Assembly (NCBI GenBank): GCA_015693905.1
Contig: CP065161.1
Location: forward strand, 1,526,001-1,590,000
Length of the DNA stretch: 64,000 nt
Direction of reading: 5' to 3'
Source: Rhodobacterales bacterium HKCCA1288
GTDB lineage: Bacteria; Pseudomonadota; Alphaproteobacteria; Rhodobacterales; Rhodobacteraceae
Below the pieces are notes generated by a model, which searched no databases, was not told the origin of the DNA, and was given only the letters and a program-made list of their open reading frames with translations. Within the stretch, counting starts at the first letter, position 1; every line of letters begins with the position of its first letter. Positions 45,633 through 54,656 of this stretch are shown piece after piece. Both the position numbers and the translations under genes were made by a program.

Positions 45633-48023
45633 TCAATTGTCTGTTTTTGTTTCTGCCAAGGCAGAAAGAATGCGATCTGGTGTCATTGGCATTTGATAGA
45701 CTGTTACTCCCAAATGACGGAGAGCATCGTTTACAGCGTTCATTACGGCAGCTGGTGCACCTCCAGTACCGGCTTCACCAGCTCCTTTAGCACCTAAAAC
45801 AGAAGATTTTGTAGGTGTTTCTATGTGTGCGACATGGATATCCGGCATCTCCGACGCCATCGGTACAAGGTAGTCTGCCAAGGACGTATTCAAAAGCTGC
45901 CCTTCGTCCGAATAAAGACACTCTTCATATAGGGCGCCACCAATTCCTTGGACCACTCCGCCTCTAATTTGCTCGTCAACCAAGAGAGGGTTAATCACGC
46001 GACCACAATCCTCAACTGCCCAAAAATCCAAAACTTTCACGAAGCCAGTTTCAATATCCACCTCTACGTGTGCTGCCATAGCGCCATTAGTAAATACAAA
46101 TGGCGCATCGGTGACGCGATAATGACGTGTCGCAACTAGCTCTGGCTTTGCTTCATCAGGTAACTCGTTACCACGATAATAAACAGTCCGGGCCAAATCA
46201 GATAAGCTTAGCTTCTCAACAAAAGTCTTTGCATCCACGATTTGTCCATTGTTGATGTCAAGCTCGGCAGGTTTGGCTTGCAGTATAACAGATGCTGCAT
46301 CCAAGATCTGCTCTTTTAGCGCATTTGCAGCTAACAATGCAGCTTCACCACCAATACCAGCGCCGCGGGACGCCCACGTTCCACCGCCGTAGGGTGTAGT
46401 TTTTGTATCGCCGGTGGTAACTTTAACTCGAGCTAGGTCTACTCCCAACACATCCGCTACAATCTGGGCGAGTATGGCGTTAGTTCCTTGGCCTTGCTCA
46501 GTGACTGACGATGATACATGGATACCGCCTCCGGCATCTAGCCTAACGGTCGCCCCATCTTGACTGGCAATTGGAGCACCACCAATCCCATAAAACATTG
46601 GGCTTGGGTTCGTAACTTCCACCATGGAAACAAATCCAATACCCCTGAAAACTCCATCTTTACGCTCCTCTAATTGGTCAGCGCGCAGGCTGTTATAATC
46701 CATCATTTCGATCAGTTTGTTCAGCGCGGCCTGATGCGACAACTCATCTAATTTCATCCCAGATGCACTGGTGCGCGGATAGGAGTTGTCAGCCATCAAA
46801 TTAATGCGACGCACTTCCACCGGATCCATTTGAATATGAGCCGCCGCCTCTTCAAGCAGGCAGTCGCAAATGGCCATAGCAATTGGATGCCCTACAGCAC
46901 GATATTGGCACATCAAATTTTTATTTTGAAAAACTACCTTTGATGTTGCTCGATAGTTCGGGATGACATACGGGGCACCGGTCAGGTTCAGTACCTGATT
47001 AGCTTCAATCGCAGATGTCCGCGGGTACATCGAATAAGGCCCTATCCCGGTCACGTCGTCAAATTCTAAACCAACAATTTGACCAGAGGCACTAATGGCC
47101 ATTCGCGCATCAACCACATGATCTCGCGCATGAATGTCAGACATAAAGCTCTCATAGCGATCTGCGGTGAATTTTATCGGGCGCCTCAAGAGCTTTGCTA
47201 TTGCGGCAACAGCGACTTCATCGCCATAGGTGTGCACCTTAATCCCGAAAGATCCGCCAACATCTTGTGAGATAACTCGGACGTTCTCTTCCATAAGGCC
47301 AAGATGCTTGGCAAAAATAAACTGCATCATATGCGGCGCTTGGCCAGAATACCAAACCGTCAACTGATCATCAGACGGATCATATTCTGCGATACTCGTT
47401 CGAGGTTCTAAAGTCACGCCCGTATGCCGCCCGAACTTGAACTTCTTTTTTACAACAAAATTTTCAGGATTACTGAACGCGTTTGATACATCACCTACGT
47501 CAACTGTACGTTGCCAAGCTAGATTGGAGTCGTAGCCTTCGTGAATTAGGGGACAACCCTCATCGAGTGCCTTTTCCATATCAACCACTGCTGGCAGCTC
47601 ATCATATTCTATCTCAACAAGTTCTGCCGCATCCTCTGCCTGCGCTCTTGAGTGAGCAAGGACAACAGCTACTGGCTCTCCTTGCCACTTCACATAGTCA
47701 ATGGCTACTGGCGCCTGTGGAGGGGACCTCAGACCCGCCAAGTGACTTAGAACTCCGACATATGGCTCGACAACGTTTTCTAAATCTTTGCCAGTAAAAA
47801 CATTTACTACACCATCTGCATCAATCGCTCTGGATACATTTATTGAAACAATTTTACCGTGGGCAATTGGCGATCGTATAAAATACGCATGTAGCATTCT
47901 AGGAAGTTGAATGTCGTCAACAAACCTTCCGCGGCCGTGCAGTAAACGCTTCGCATCTAAACGCGCTTCAGGCTGACCAATTAATTTAGTCGGTTTATCG
48001 AAATCGAACTTAACGCCAGTCAT
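45633..48023 (-). CDS. Molybdenum hydroxylase large subunit (xanthine dehydrogenase/CoxL-like)
   Basis: 796 residues, molybdopterin-cytosine-dinucleotide binding subunit. GRGRFVDDIQLPRMLHAYFI, GGSFGIKVHTYGDEVAVAAI, the active-site region MCQYRAVGHPIAMAI, TEQGQGTNAILAQIVADVLG, and the catalytic Glu in VLGAKGAGEAGTGGAPAAVM. The CO-dehydrogenase motif AYXCSFR is absent, so it is not CoxL form I. Expected to hydroxylate an N-heteroaromatic ring or aldehyde with water. Overlaps the Fe-S subunit gene by 4 bp; order is FAD, Fe-S, Mo. Confidence 0.9.
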   Translation of the reverse strand: MTGVKFDFDKPTKLIGQPEARLDAKRLLHGRGRFVDDIQLPRMLHAYFIRSPIAHGKIVSINVSRAIDADGVVNVFTGKDLENVVEPYVGVLSHLAGLRSPPQAPVAIDYVKWQGEPVAVVLAHSRAQAEDAAELVEIEYDELPAVVDMEKALDEGCPLIHEGYDSNLAWQRTVDVGDVSNAFSNPENFVVKKKFKFGRHTGVTLEPRTSIAEYDPSDDQLTVWYSGQAPHMMQFIFAKHLGLMEENVRVISQDVGGSFGIKVHTYGDEVAVAAIAKLLRRPIKFTADRYESFMSDIHARDHVVDARMAISASGQIVGLEFDDVTGIGPYSMYPRTSAIEANQVLNLTGAPYVIPNYRATSKVVFQNKNLMCQYRAVGHPIAMAICDCLLEEAAAHIQMDPVEVRRINLMADNSYPRTSASGMKLDELSHQAALNKLIEMMDYNSLRADQLEERKDGVFRGIGFVSMVEVTNPSPMFYGIGGAPIASQDGATVRLDAGGGIHVSSSVTEQGQGTNAILAQIVADVLGVDLARVKVTTGDTKTTPYGGGTWASRGAGIGGEAALLAANALKEQILDAASVILQAKPAELDINNGQIVDAKTFVEKLSLSDLARTVYYRGNELPDEAKPELVATRHYRVTDAPFVFTNGAMAAHVEVDIETGFVKVLDFWAVEDCGRVINPLLVDEQIRGGVVQGIGGALYEECLYSDEGQLLNTSLADYLVPMASEMPDIHVAHIETPTKSSVLGAKGAGEAGTGGAPAAVMNAVNDALRHLGVTVYQMPMTPDRILSALAETKTDN

Positions 48024-48499
48024 GTTTCCGCACCCACCTGTATTACATCACAAATCGCATCAACGATTGATTGATAACCAGTACATCTGCAGTAATTCCC
48101 GGATAAGTGTTCGCGAATTTTTTTGCGATCTGGCTCTCCAATTTTCTCAATATATTCAACGGCTGATGCGAGCATACCAGGTGTACAGTAGCCGCATTGG
48201 AGTGCATTTCGTTTCAAAAAGGCAGCTCGCAATGCTGATACTGGTCCACTGTCAGCTAGTCCTTCAACCGTGGTTACCTCGAGATCATCCACTTGGACAG
48301 CTAGCATCAGGCAGGAACGAACAGTTTGACCATTAACACGCACGGTGCATGCTCCACATACACCATGTTCACAACCTACATGAGTGCCAGTCAGACCCAG
48401 ATCATTTCTCAAAAAATCTGAAAGATTTGTGCGTACGGCAACGTCTCGTTCAATTCGCTCGCCATTAACCGTCACTTTGATTTTTTTAGTCTGCCCCAT
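48020..48499 (-). CDS. Molybdenum hydroxylase [2Fe-2S] small subunit
   Basis: 159 residues. Plant-type ferredoxin site CEHGVCGACTVRVNGQTVRSC and C-terminal second cluster CGYCTPGMLASAVE plus NYCRCTGYQSI, all eight Cys present. Carries electrons from the Mo subunit to the FAD subunit. Its ATG immediately follows the FAD-subunit stop. Confidence 0.95.
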   Translation of the reverse strand: MGQTKKIKVTVNGERIERDVAVRTNLSDFLRNDLGLTGTHVGCEHGVCGACTVRVNGQTVRSCLMLAVQVDDLEVTTVEGLADSGPVSALRAAFLKRNALQCGYCTPGMLASAVEYIEKIGEPDRKKIREHLSGNYCRCTGYQSIVDAICDVIQVGAET

Positions 48500-49351
48500 T
48501 TACATCGCCTCCAAAGCGCGGCGCACACACACAGTCGCAAGCCGCCGTTTCGTGTCCTGAGAATTGTGCAAATCAGAGTCAAAAATTAAATCAGACAACG
48601 CTTCACTAGCGCCGCGAATTTTCCGTTTATCAGTACGAGCGACGCCCACTAGGCGCTCTTCAACAGACTTTGCACGCAATGGGCGATCAGAGACACCAAA
48701 CAACACAACTTTAGGGGCATTAAATGCTTCAGATGGACGACTGTCATCAGAAATGCAGACGCCTGCTATTGCGTAATCTCCATGCCTTCTTGCCAACTCA
48801 TAAAACCCAGTGCTCAACGACTTAGAAGAATTTGGTATGAGGACCGACAAAACCAACTCATCGTCTTTCCGGTCAGTAAGATAAAGCCCTTGAAAAAATT
48901 CATCCGCCAACACAAATCTGGTGCCTCGTTGGGACGCCAGCTCAACACTGGCCCCTAGAGCCATTAAGACTGCCGGCATTTCCGCAGCAGGATCAGCAAG
49001 CGCCACACTTCCCCCAATCGTTCCTCGATTTCGTATCGCTGAATGAGCTATATGAGGCAGGACGCTATCAAAAACCTGCGAAAACTCTGACACCAGAGCT
49101 GACGCCCCTAACTCGCTGTAGGTGACAGTGGCCCCGATGCGAAGGCCATCACCCACGGCCACAATCTCTTTCAAGTCTTTCAACCCACTCAAATCAATCA
49201 GCGTTTTAGGAGCCGCGAGCCTAAAATTCATCATCGGCAACAAACTCTGGCCTCCCGCCAGAAACGCCTTTTCGTCAGCATCCTGCGCAACTATAGCGAG
49301 TGCCTCAGATATTTCTGTGGGGCGTTCGTAGGTAAACTCTGACGCTTTCAT
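48500..49351 (-). CDS. Molybdenum hydroxylase FAD-binding medium subunit
   Basis: About 283 residues. FAD motifs FLAGGQSLLPMMNFRL and RNRGTIGGSVALADPAAEMP, then the CO_deh_flav_C domain. Start at 49351 (MKASEFTYERP) after AAGGGAAG. First gene of the operon; a shared palindrome lies 68 bp upstream. An alternative ATG at 49378 is unlikely. Confidence 0.92.
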   Translation of the reverse strand: MKASEFTYERPTEISEALAIVAQDADEKAFLAGGQSLLPMMNFRLAAPKTLIDLSGLKDLKEIVAVGDGLRIGATVTYSELGASALVSEFSQVFDSVLPHIAHSAIRNRGTIGGSVALADPAAEMPAVLMALGASVELASQRGTRFVLADEFFQGLYLTDRKDDELVLSVLIPNSSKSLSTGFYELARRHGDYAIAGVCISDDSRPSEAFNAPKVVLFGVSDRPLRAKSVEERLVGVARTDKRKIRGASEALSDLIFDSDLHNSQDTKRRLATVCVRRALEAM

Positions 49352-49418
49352 AGGTCTTCCCTTAAATCCGTGTTGCACAACAAATTTGGTTGCACAGCTC
49401 GGCGTCTGTCAATAACAA

Positions 49419-49434
49419 TTTATCAATCTATAAA
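49419..49434. promoter_or_regulatory. Shared 16-bp palindrome, copy 3 (Mo-hydroxylase/OsmC)
   Basis: TTTATCAA-TCTATAAA between the divergent Mo-hydroxylase operon and the OsmC gene, 32 bp before the latter. Confidence 0.55.
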
Positions 49435-49465
49435 CTAATTCATGGCTATCAAGGAAGGACTTCCG

Positions 49466-49927
49466 ATGGCAATTCGTCCCAAAACCACCATTCAAATGTC
49501 GCTGACAGGGGCTGGACAAACTCACGCGCGCACGGTCGTTAAAACTAGAGATGTAACTGCATTAATAGACGAACCAATGATTAGGGGCGGAACAAATCTG
49601 GGTCCGAGCCCAACTGAAACCTTCATGGCATCGCTGATCGGTTGCACAAATGTAATTTCCAGCCGCATAGCTCAAAAGATGGGGCTAGTGTGGCAAAACT
49701 TAGATGTCGAACTGTCCGCAGAATTTAACCGCCTCGGCACAATGTTGGAGGAGGAAGTTGAGCACCCTTTCGCCAACATCGTTATGGATATTTCGGTTGA
49801 AACAAACGCATCGGAGCAAGAACTCGAAAAGTTAAAAAGCGATTTGTCAAAATTTTGCCCAATCGCGAGGGTGATCCGGAACAGTGGCATCACCATTACA
49901 GAAAACTGGTCAACTAAATCGATTTAA
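49466..49927 (+). CDS. OsmC-family protein 1
   Basis: 153 residues. Motifs GTNLGPSPTETFMASLIGCT and FCPIARVIRNSG give the two redox cysteines of the OsmC/Ohr fold. A thiol peroxidase-like protein; organic hydroperoxide is the usual family substrate, but OsmC proteins in catabolic clusters may have other roles. ATG 49466 follows AAGGAAGGA. Co-directional with the next gene (16 bp apart). Confidence 0.85.
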   Translation: MAIRPKTTIQMSLTGAGQTHARTVVKTRDVTALIDEPMIRGGTNLGPSPTETFMASLIGCTNVISSRIAQKMGLVWQNLDVELSAEFNRLGTMLEEEVEHPFANIVMDISVETNASEQELEKLKSDLSKFCPIARVIRNSGITITENWSTKSI

Positions 49928-49943
49928 GTCGGAGGTTTACACT

Positions 49944-50459
49944 ATGGACACCCAGCCAAAACCCGGGAACGTCGCACCCAATCTAGAGTTGAAACTTGTC
50001 GGCGGCGAGGCTTTTAGCCTTCAAAACAGCAAGCCACAACTGATTGATATGCTTGTGTTCTACAGGGGCTATCATTGTCCGCTTTGCAAGGATTTTTTGC
50101 ATAAATTAAATAGCCTAGCGAGCGCATTTGCAGAATCTGGCGCTAACGTTGTTGCCGTGTCTATGGACACCGAAGAGCGTGCCCAAAAGTCAAAAGATGA
50201 ATGGGGTTTAGATAACCTTACGATTGCGTATGGGCTCTCTGAAGAAGCGGCACGTGCATGGGGATTGCACATCACAGAGTCCATCAAAGAAGTTGAACCT
50301 CAAACATTTAGTGAGCCTGCTTTGTTTTGGGTCCTTGCCAACAAGAAAATATATCTCATGGATGTTGCCAGCATGCCATTTGCTCGCCCGGACCTAGAAC
50401 TATTACTCGCTAAGGTTCCGGCTATAACGGCTGGCTACCCCGCGAGAGGGACTAAATAA
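49944..50459 (+). CDS. Peroxiredoxin-like (AhpC/TSA fold) protein
   Basis: 171 residues. Thioredoxin fold with VFYRGYHCPLCKDFLHKLN; the CxxC pair takes the peroxidatic position, an arrangement of the redoxin-like group. VAVSMDTEERAQKSKDEWGL follows. Start 49944 after GGAGG. Together with OsmC it suggests that peroxide or a reactive electrophile forms when the pathway runs. Confidence 0.82.
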   Translation: MDTQPKPGNVAPNLELKLVGGEAFSLQNSKPQLIDMLVFYRGYHCPLCKDFLHKLNSLASAFAESGANVVAVSMDTEERAQKSKDEWGLDNLTIAYGLSEEAARAWGLHITESIKEVEPQTFSEPALFWVLANKKIYLMDVASMPFARPDLELLLAKVPAITAGYPARGTK

Positions 50460-50461
50460 CA

Positions 50462-51139
50462 TCAACGTGCGGCGCCACTATCATGGACGGCGCCGCTTTT
50501 TGTGCGCGAATTCGAATTGTGTTCACGAATGGCTATGAGTTGATGTGTCCATGCTTGAATACTGTTTTCAATGACAAATGATTTATCAGAGTGTACGGCC
50601 ATATTATATATCAAAAGGCGCACACCATAATAAAAAATGCCACCATGTATCGTCCAGCCAAATTCTATTTCATCATCACTTGGCGGCGTATTCTCGATAT
50701 GATGTTCTGCTAAAATTTCTTTCGTAATTACTTCTATGAGGTTCTGACGTATGAAGAGCAAATATTCACGATTCAGACCAATTCCCTTTAGGCCAGAAAA
50801 TAAAAAGATGCGCATCCAGTCGTCTCGGAAAATCACATCAGTGTATTGAGTGTAAAATAAATTCAGGCGATCTTTAATTGACTTACTCCTGTCTATTAAC
50901 AAATCATTCCACTCATCACGCCACCTTTGAAGATAAACAGCCTCGTAAACCTCACGGATTAAATCCTCTTTTGAGGGAAAATATCGATATAGAAGAGGCT
51001 GCGTGACGCCCAAACTACGGGCTAAATCACGGGTCGAACTCTCAAAGCCCTCTTTTGCAAAGAATTGAACAGCTTTTTCGACAAACTGTTCTCTCCGTTC
51101 ATCATACGGCAATCTCTGCCTTACAGGTTTATTTGGCAT
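50462..51139 (-). CDS. TetR-family regulator
   Basis: About 225 residues. N-terminal TetR HTH (KAVQFFAKEGFESSTRDLAR; SLGVTQPLLYRYFPSKEDLI), then a helical ligand domain. Sits behind the second OsmC gene (coding frames about 14 bp apart, or overlapping if the ATG at 51163 is used), so it is likely co-transcribed from the promoter region holding the palindrome at 51749-51764. The five 16-bp palindromes are the size and symmetry TetR regulators use, so this is the leading candidate regulator of the cluster. Confidence 0.88.
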   Translation of the reverse strand: MPNKPVRQRLPYDERREQFVEKAVQFFAKEGFESSTRDLARSLGVTQPLLYRYFPSKEDLIREVYEAVYLQRWRDEWNDLLIDRSKSIKDRLNLFYTQYTDVIFRDDWMRIFLFSGLKGIGLNREYLLFIRQNLIEVITKEILAEHHIENTPPSDDEIEFGWTIHGGIFYYGVRLLIYNMAVHSDKSFVIENSIQAWTHQLIAIREHNSNSRTKSGAVHDSGAAR

Positions 51140-51152
51140 AGTAGTCTCAAAT

Positions 51153-51641
51153 TCAAACTTCAATCCAACCAGAGTTGTCTTTTAAGCGATGCTTGACCTT
51201 CACCCGATCTGAGAGTGACTGCTCGATAAAACAACCCTTGGTTGCGGCCTGTATCAATGCAATTTTTTCAGAAACATTAACATCTGTGTCCATCTCGATG
51301 TCCAATGTAAACAACTCTGGCATAGAAACATAAGGCTTATTACCTTCTTGCTCAGCACTCCAATGCAATTTGGTGTTCACTTTCAAATCATGTATTTGAA
51401 CATCCAACCTTTTCGCAAAAGCTCTCAGTTGTGTCATCAAGCATCCAGTAAGAGCTGCCGTGAATAACGCGAGTGGCGGTGGCGCTGTGCCGTCTCCCCC
51501 ATGGAAAGGCCCTTCATCAGTCGCGAGCTCAAAATGCTCATTCATCATGGGCCAACTGACAGCGATGTCATTGCGCATCTTACCAGTCGCAACTCCAACA
51601 CCTTCAAAAATCACACTAAATTTTTTTATACTTCCAGCCAC
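51153..51641 (-). CDS. OsmC-family protein 2
   Basis: 162 residues. GDGTAPPPLALFTAALTGCL and QAATKGCFIEQSL place the paired cysteines. Different from the first OsmC (about 155-residue, low visible identity). Divergent from the cyclase gene with the shared palindrome between them; upstream of the TetR gene in one unit. Confidence 0.83.
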   Translation of the reverse strand: MAGSIKKFSVIFEGVGVATGKMRNDIAVSWPMMNEHFELATDEGPFHGGDGTAPPPLALFTAALTGCLMTQLRAFAKRLDVQIHDLKVNTKLHWSAEQEGNKPYVSMPELFTLDIEMDTDVNVSEKIALIQAATKGCFIEQSLSDRVKVKHRLKDNSGWIEV

Positions 51642-51748
51642 AAGCTCAACTCCACATTAACACAATCATAAATTATTCGGCGATTGACCCCCACAAAGTA
51701 ACAGTCAACCTCGATGCATTTTGCTCGATTGACAAATTTTACAGCTTA

Positions 51749-51764
51749 TTTTTCAATTGATAAA
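51749..51764. promoter_or_regulatory. Shared 16-bp palindrome, copy 4 (cyclase/OsmC-TetR)
   Basis: TTTTTCAA-TTGATAAA, one mismatch from a perfect dyad, 27 bp before the cyclase start and 108 bp before the OsmC2 start. The best copy of the set. Confidence 0.65.
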
Positions 51765-51790
51765 TAGTGGAGGATCAAAGGAAGCCATAA

Positions 51791-52747
51791 ATGCCTAAGT
51801 TCACGCGTGATTACATTTATCAAACCGCTAAGGAGCTCTCCAATTGGGGACGTTGGGGCACTGATGACCAGATTGGCACCCTCAATAACATCTCACCAGA
51901 AGATGTTGTTGAAGCTGGCAAGCTCATACAAAAAGGCCGGGTATTTGCTTTAGGCCTGAACCTTAAAGAGCAGATCCAGTCTGGGCTTTTTGGCGGCCGG
52001 TGGAACATGATTCATCAGATGCTCGCCACCGGCACTGATGCTGCAATTGGAGCTCAAGACGGCGACGGTAAAGCCTACTTGCGTTATGCTGATGACGCCA
52101 TCAACTTACCTTGCCAAGGATCTACGCAGTGGGACGCCCTCTGCCATATTTTCTTGGACGACAAAATGTACAACGGGTTTCCTGCCACGGACGTGACAGT
52201 ACAGGGCGCAAAAAAGCTTGGCATAGAGCATGTACGAGACAAGATGGTCGGGCGCGGAGTCTTGCTCGACATAGCGCGTTGGAAAAATCAAGAATTTTTA
52301 CAAGATGGTTATGCAATCACGCCTGAAGACCTAGACGGTTGCGCTAGTGCACAGGGCGTTAAAATCAAAAAAGGAGACTTTGTAATCGTTAGAACGGGCC
52401 AACAAGAGCGCTGTCTGAAAACCGGTGACTGGACAGGATACGCTGGCGGCGATGCTCCTGGCTTAAGCTTTGAAACAGCTCGTTGGATAAAAACAAAGGA
52501 TATCGCCGCCATATGCGCTGATACTTGGGGTTGTGAAGTCCGACCCAACGAAACAGATGAGGCGAACCAGCCCTGGCATTGGGTGGTTATTCCTGCAATT
52601 GGCATCTCAATGGGCGAAATTTTTTACGTGAAAGAATTGGCACAAGACTGCGCTGAAGATGGCGTGTATGAATTCTTTTTCAGCGCACCTCCACTTCATA
52701 TTCCTGGAGCCGCAGGCTCGCCGATCAACCCTCAGGCTATAAAATGA
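51791..52747 (+). CDS. Cyclase-family (PF04199) metal-dependent hydrolase
   Basis: 318 residues. The metal-site region reads LPCQGSTQWDALCHIF; the canonical HxGTHxDxPxH is replaced by QGSTQWDALCH, as in one subgroup of cyclase-family proteins. Later conserved FVIVRTGQQ and WHWVVIPAIGISMGE. Family members include kynurenine formamidase and isatin hydrolase, which open amide or lactam rings. Cotranscribed with the GST (4-bp ATGA overlap). Substrate unknown. Confidence 0.8.
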   Translation: MPKFTRDYIYQTAKELSNWGRWGTDDQIGTLNNISPEDVVEAGKLIQKGRVFALGLNLKEQIQSGLFGGRWNMIHQMLATGTDAAIGAQDGDGKAYLRYADDAINLPCQGSTQWDALCHIFLDDKMYNGFPATDVTVQGAKKLGIEHVRDKMVGRGVLLDIARWKNQEFLQDGYAITPEDLDGCASAQGVKIKKGDFVIVRTGQQERCLKTGDWTGYAGGDAPGLSFETARWIKTKDIAAICADTWGCEVRPNETDEANQPWHWVVIPAIGISMGEIFYVKELAQDCAEDGVYEFFFSAPPLHIPGAAGSPINPQAIK

Positions 52748-53373
52748 TTACGCTCTGGGGACGAGGAAGCTCTGCTAATGTTCAGAAAGTTATGTGGGCA
52801 TTAGCAGAGCTCAACTTACAATTTCGCCACGTTATAGTGGGAGGACCTTACGGGGGCACCACCTCGGAAGAATTTAAATCACTTAACCCAGTTGGAAAAA
52901 TCCCTGTTTTTCAAGACGATAATATCACTCTCTGGGAGAGCCATGCCATATTGCGATATTTATCTCGCAAACATGGAGGACACCTTTCCATAAAGGAAAT
53001 TGATCAACCTTTCGTTGATCAATGGCTGGACTTCACAGCAACCTGCTTCTTTCCACCATTTGTCGGCTTGTTCTGGCAATTGGTTCGCACCCGTCCAAGT
53101 GACCGCTCGCAAGAGTTAATAGCTCTGCATACAAATAATTTAGGCGCCGCTTTGGACATAATAGACGAACAGCTAAAGAAAAGCAGGTGGTTGGCAACAA
53201 ATACATTCACGATTGCCGATATTGCAGCCGGCGTAACCATGGAAAGGTGTTTAGAGATCATCGATCTACACCAAAACCGACCGAACCTCACAAGATGGCA
53301 CGGCAAACTAGCTTCTCGTGAGGCTTACAAAACGGTAGTTGCGACGTCCTACGAAGAGCTACGTGCCAAATAA
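52744..53373 (+). CDS. Glutathione S-transferase
   Basis: 209 residues. Thioredoxin-like N-domain (LWGRGSSANVQKVMWALAEL; FKSLNPVGKIPVFQDDNITL; ESHAILRYLSRKHGG) and helical C-domain (FTIADIAAGVTMERCLEIID). Uses glutathione to conjugate or isomerise an intermediate, e.g. maleyl-type isomerisation, or to detoxify. Translationally coupled to the cyclase gene. Confidence 0.88.
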   Translation: MITLWGRGSSANVQKVMWALAELNLQFRHVIVGGPYGGTTSEEFKSLNPVGKIPVFQDDNITLWESHAILRYLSRKHGGHLSIKEIDQPFVDQWLDFTATCFFPPFVGLFWQLVRTRPSDRSQELIALHTNNLGAALDIIDEQLKKSRWLATNTFTIADIAAGVTMERCLEIIDLHQNRPNLTRWHGKLASREAYKTVVATSYEELRAK

Positions 53374-53385
53374 AAGCTATTGACG

Positions 53386-54579
53386 CTAAAAATCAGCTGT
53401 AGCTGTCAAGCGGACAATTTCATCTTCAAAGGGGTGAGAGGCTCCATCCAGGTTTCCTTTTGGATCTTCGCCTTGCACAAAACTTCCCAAACGCTGAGAC
53501 CGGGCATTTATCATCAACGCGATTGGACGCCTTGCAGCGTCATAGGCCTCAAACGCCTCTTCAATAGTTCGGTTGGCGCGCAGACAACTCGAAAGACAAA
53601 GCGCGTCTTCTGCCGCTTTTGTTACACCCATTCCGACATGCGGACGAATTAATGCGGCAGCATCGCCTAATAAGCAAACATTGCCGCAACAAAAGCGTGG
53701 AGAGACATAATCATAAATCGGCGCGAGAAAGGGACTAGCCGCGCATTTGAATGCTTCAGAAAACATCCAAGGCAAGTCCACCTCTGCTGCCATCAATGCG
53801 CAGTCTACAACTTCACGACGAACCAAAGGCGGCGGTATTGAAATCTCATGGACTTTACCACTTTCATCCGTCAGTAAATCGACAAGCTCATCGTGGGATG
53901 TGGGCTTATACCAAACAATATTATATCTTCGCGATCCTTTATTCGTCTCATTGTGGAACCCTGGTATTGGATATCCAATCACCTGGCCTCTGTTGGGTAT
54001 AAAAAAGGAAAAATCGTCAAAAAAAGCATCTCGAAGATTGGGCTCGATTAACGCTTCTTCTACAACGGCTCGCCATACAACATAGCCAGAATAAGCTGGC
54101 GCTGGGCGCTCAGCAAATTTGGACCTAACCGCTGATCTATAGCCATCTGCACCAATCAGTGCATCAAACTGTTGAACCGAGCCATCAGACAAATGGACGT
54201 TGACTTTGCCTGCTACGTTCTCCCAGTTTAAGACGCTTGTGTCGGTGAAATAGAGCTCACGCGGCAGCCGTGCGTGAAGCAACGAATAGATCATATCCCA
54301 ACTTGTAACTAGTTGTGGAAACTCGCGCTCTGAGACAATCTTACCAAACTTATCGAAGACCCGACGAAAGCGTACCTCTACGCCTATATCTTGCAATGAT
54401 ACCCCAATAGATCCAAGAGCTTTCAGCAGCGACTCATGCGTGACGATGCCAGCCCCTCTGCCTGAAAGGGCGCTTCTAACTTTTTCGAAAACGGTAACCC
54501 GCCATCCAGCTTCGGCCAAAGCCAGTGCAGCAAACAAACCACCTATAGATCCGCCAGATACAGCAATGTGACCGCGCAT
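53386..54579 (-). CDS. FAD-dependent aromatic-ring monooxygenase
   Basis: 397 residues. FAD site IAVSGGSIGGLFAALALAEA, DG motif FDALIGADGYRSAVRSKFA, and GD motif NVCLLGDAAALIRPHVGMGV of group A flavin monooxygenases. The pattern resembles 2,6-dihydroxypyridine 3-monooxygenase. It would hydroxylate an activated hydroxy-ring using NAD(P)H and O2. Divergent from the cupin gene with a shared palindrome between them, 39 bp upstream of this start. Confidence 0.85.
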   Translation of the reverse strand: MRGHIAVSGGSIGGLFAALALAEAGWRVTVFEKVRSALSGRGAGIVTHESLLKALGSIGVSLQDIGVEVRFRRVFDKFGKIVSEREFPQLVTSWDMIYSLLHARLPRELYFTDTSVLNWENVAGKVNVHLSDGSVQQFDALIGADGYRSAVRSKFAERPAPAYSGYVVWRAVVEEALIEPNLRDAFFDDFSFFIPNRGQVIGYPIPGFHNETNKGSRRYNIVWYKPTSHDELVDLLTDESGKVHEISIPPPLVRREVVDCALMAAEVDLPWMFSEAFKCAASPFLAPIYDYVSPRFCCGNVCLLGDAAALIRPHVGMGVTKAAEDALCLSSCLRANRTIEEAFEAYDAARRPIALMINARSQRLGSFVQGEDPKGNLDGASHPFEDEIVRLTATADF

Positions 54580-54617
54580 TCGACTAAATGTTTCTCAATT
54601 ATGATAACTATGCTAAC

Positions 54618-54633
54618 TTTATCACACGATAAT
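54618..54633. promoter_or_regulatory. Shared 16-bp palindrome, copy 5 (FAD monooxygenase/cupin)
   Basis: TTTATCAC-ACGATAAT; outer arms TTATC/GATAA are perfect. 24 bp before the cupin start. Confidence 0.55.
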
Positions 54634-54656
54634 TTAGTAACAATGGTATCTCAAGA

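Noticed and set aside
45633..49351. Aerobic CO dehydrogenase coxMSL
   Set aside because: Subunit order and domains fit, but the CoxL AYXCSFR motif is replaced by a CQYRAVGHP segment and no cox accessory genes follow.
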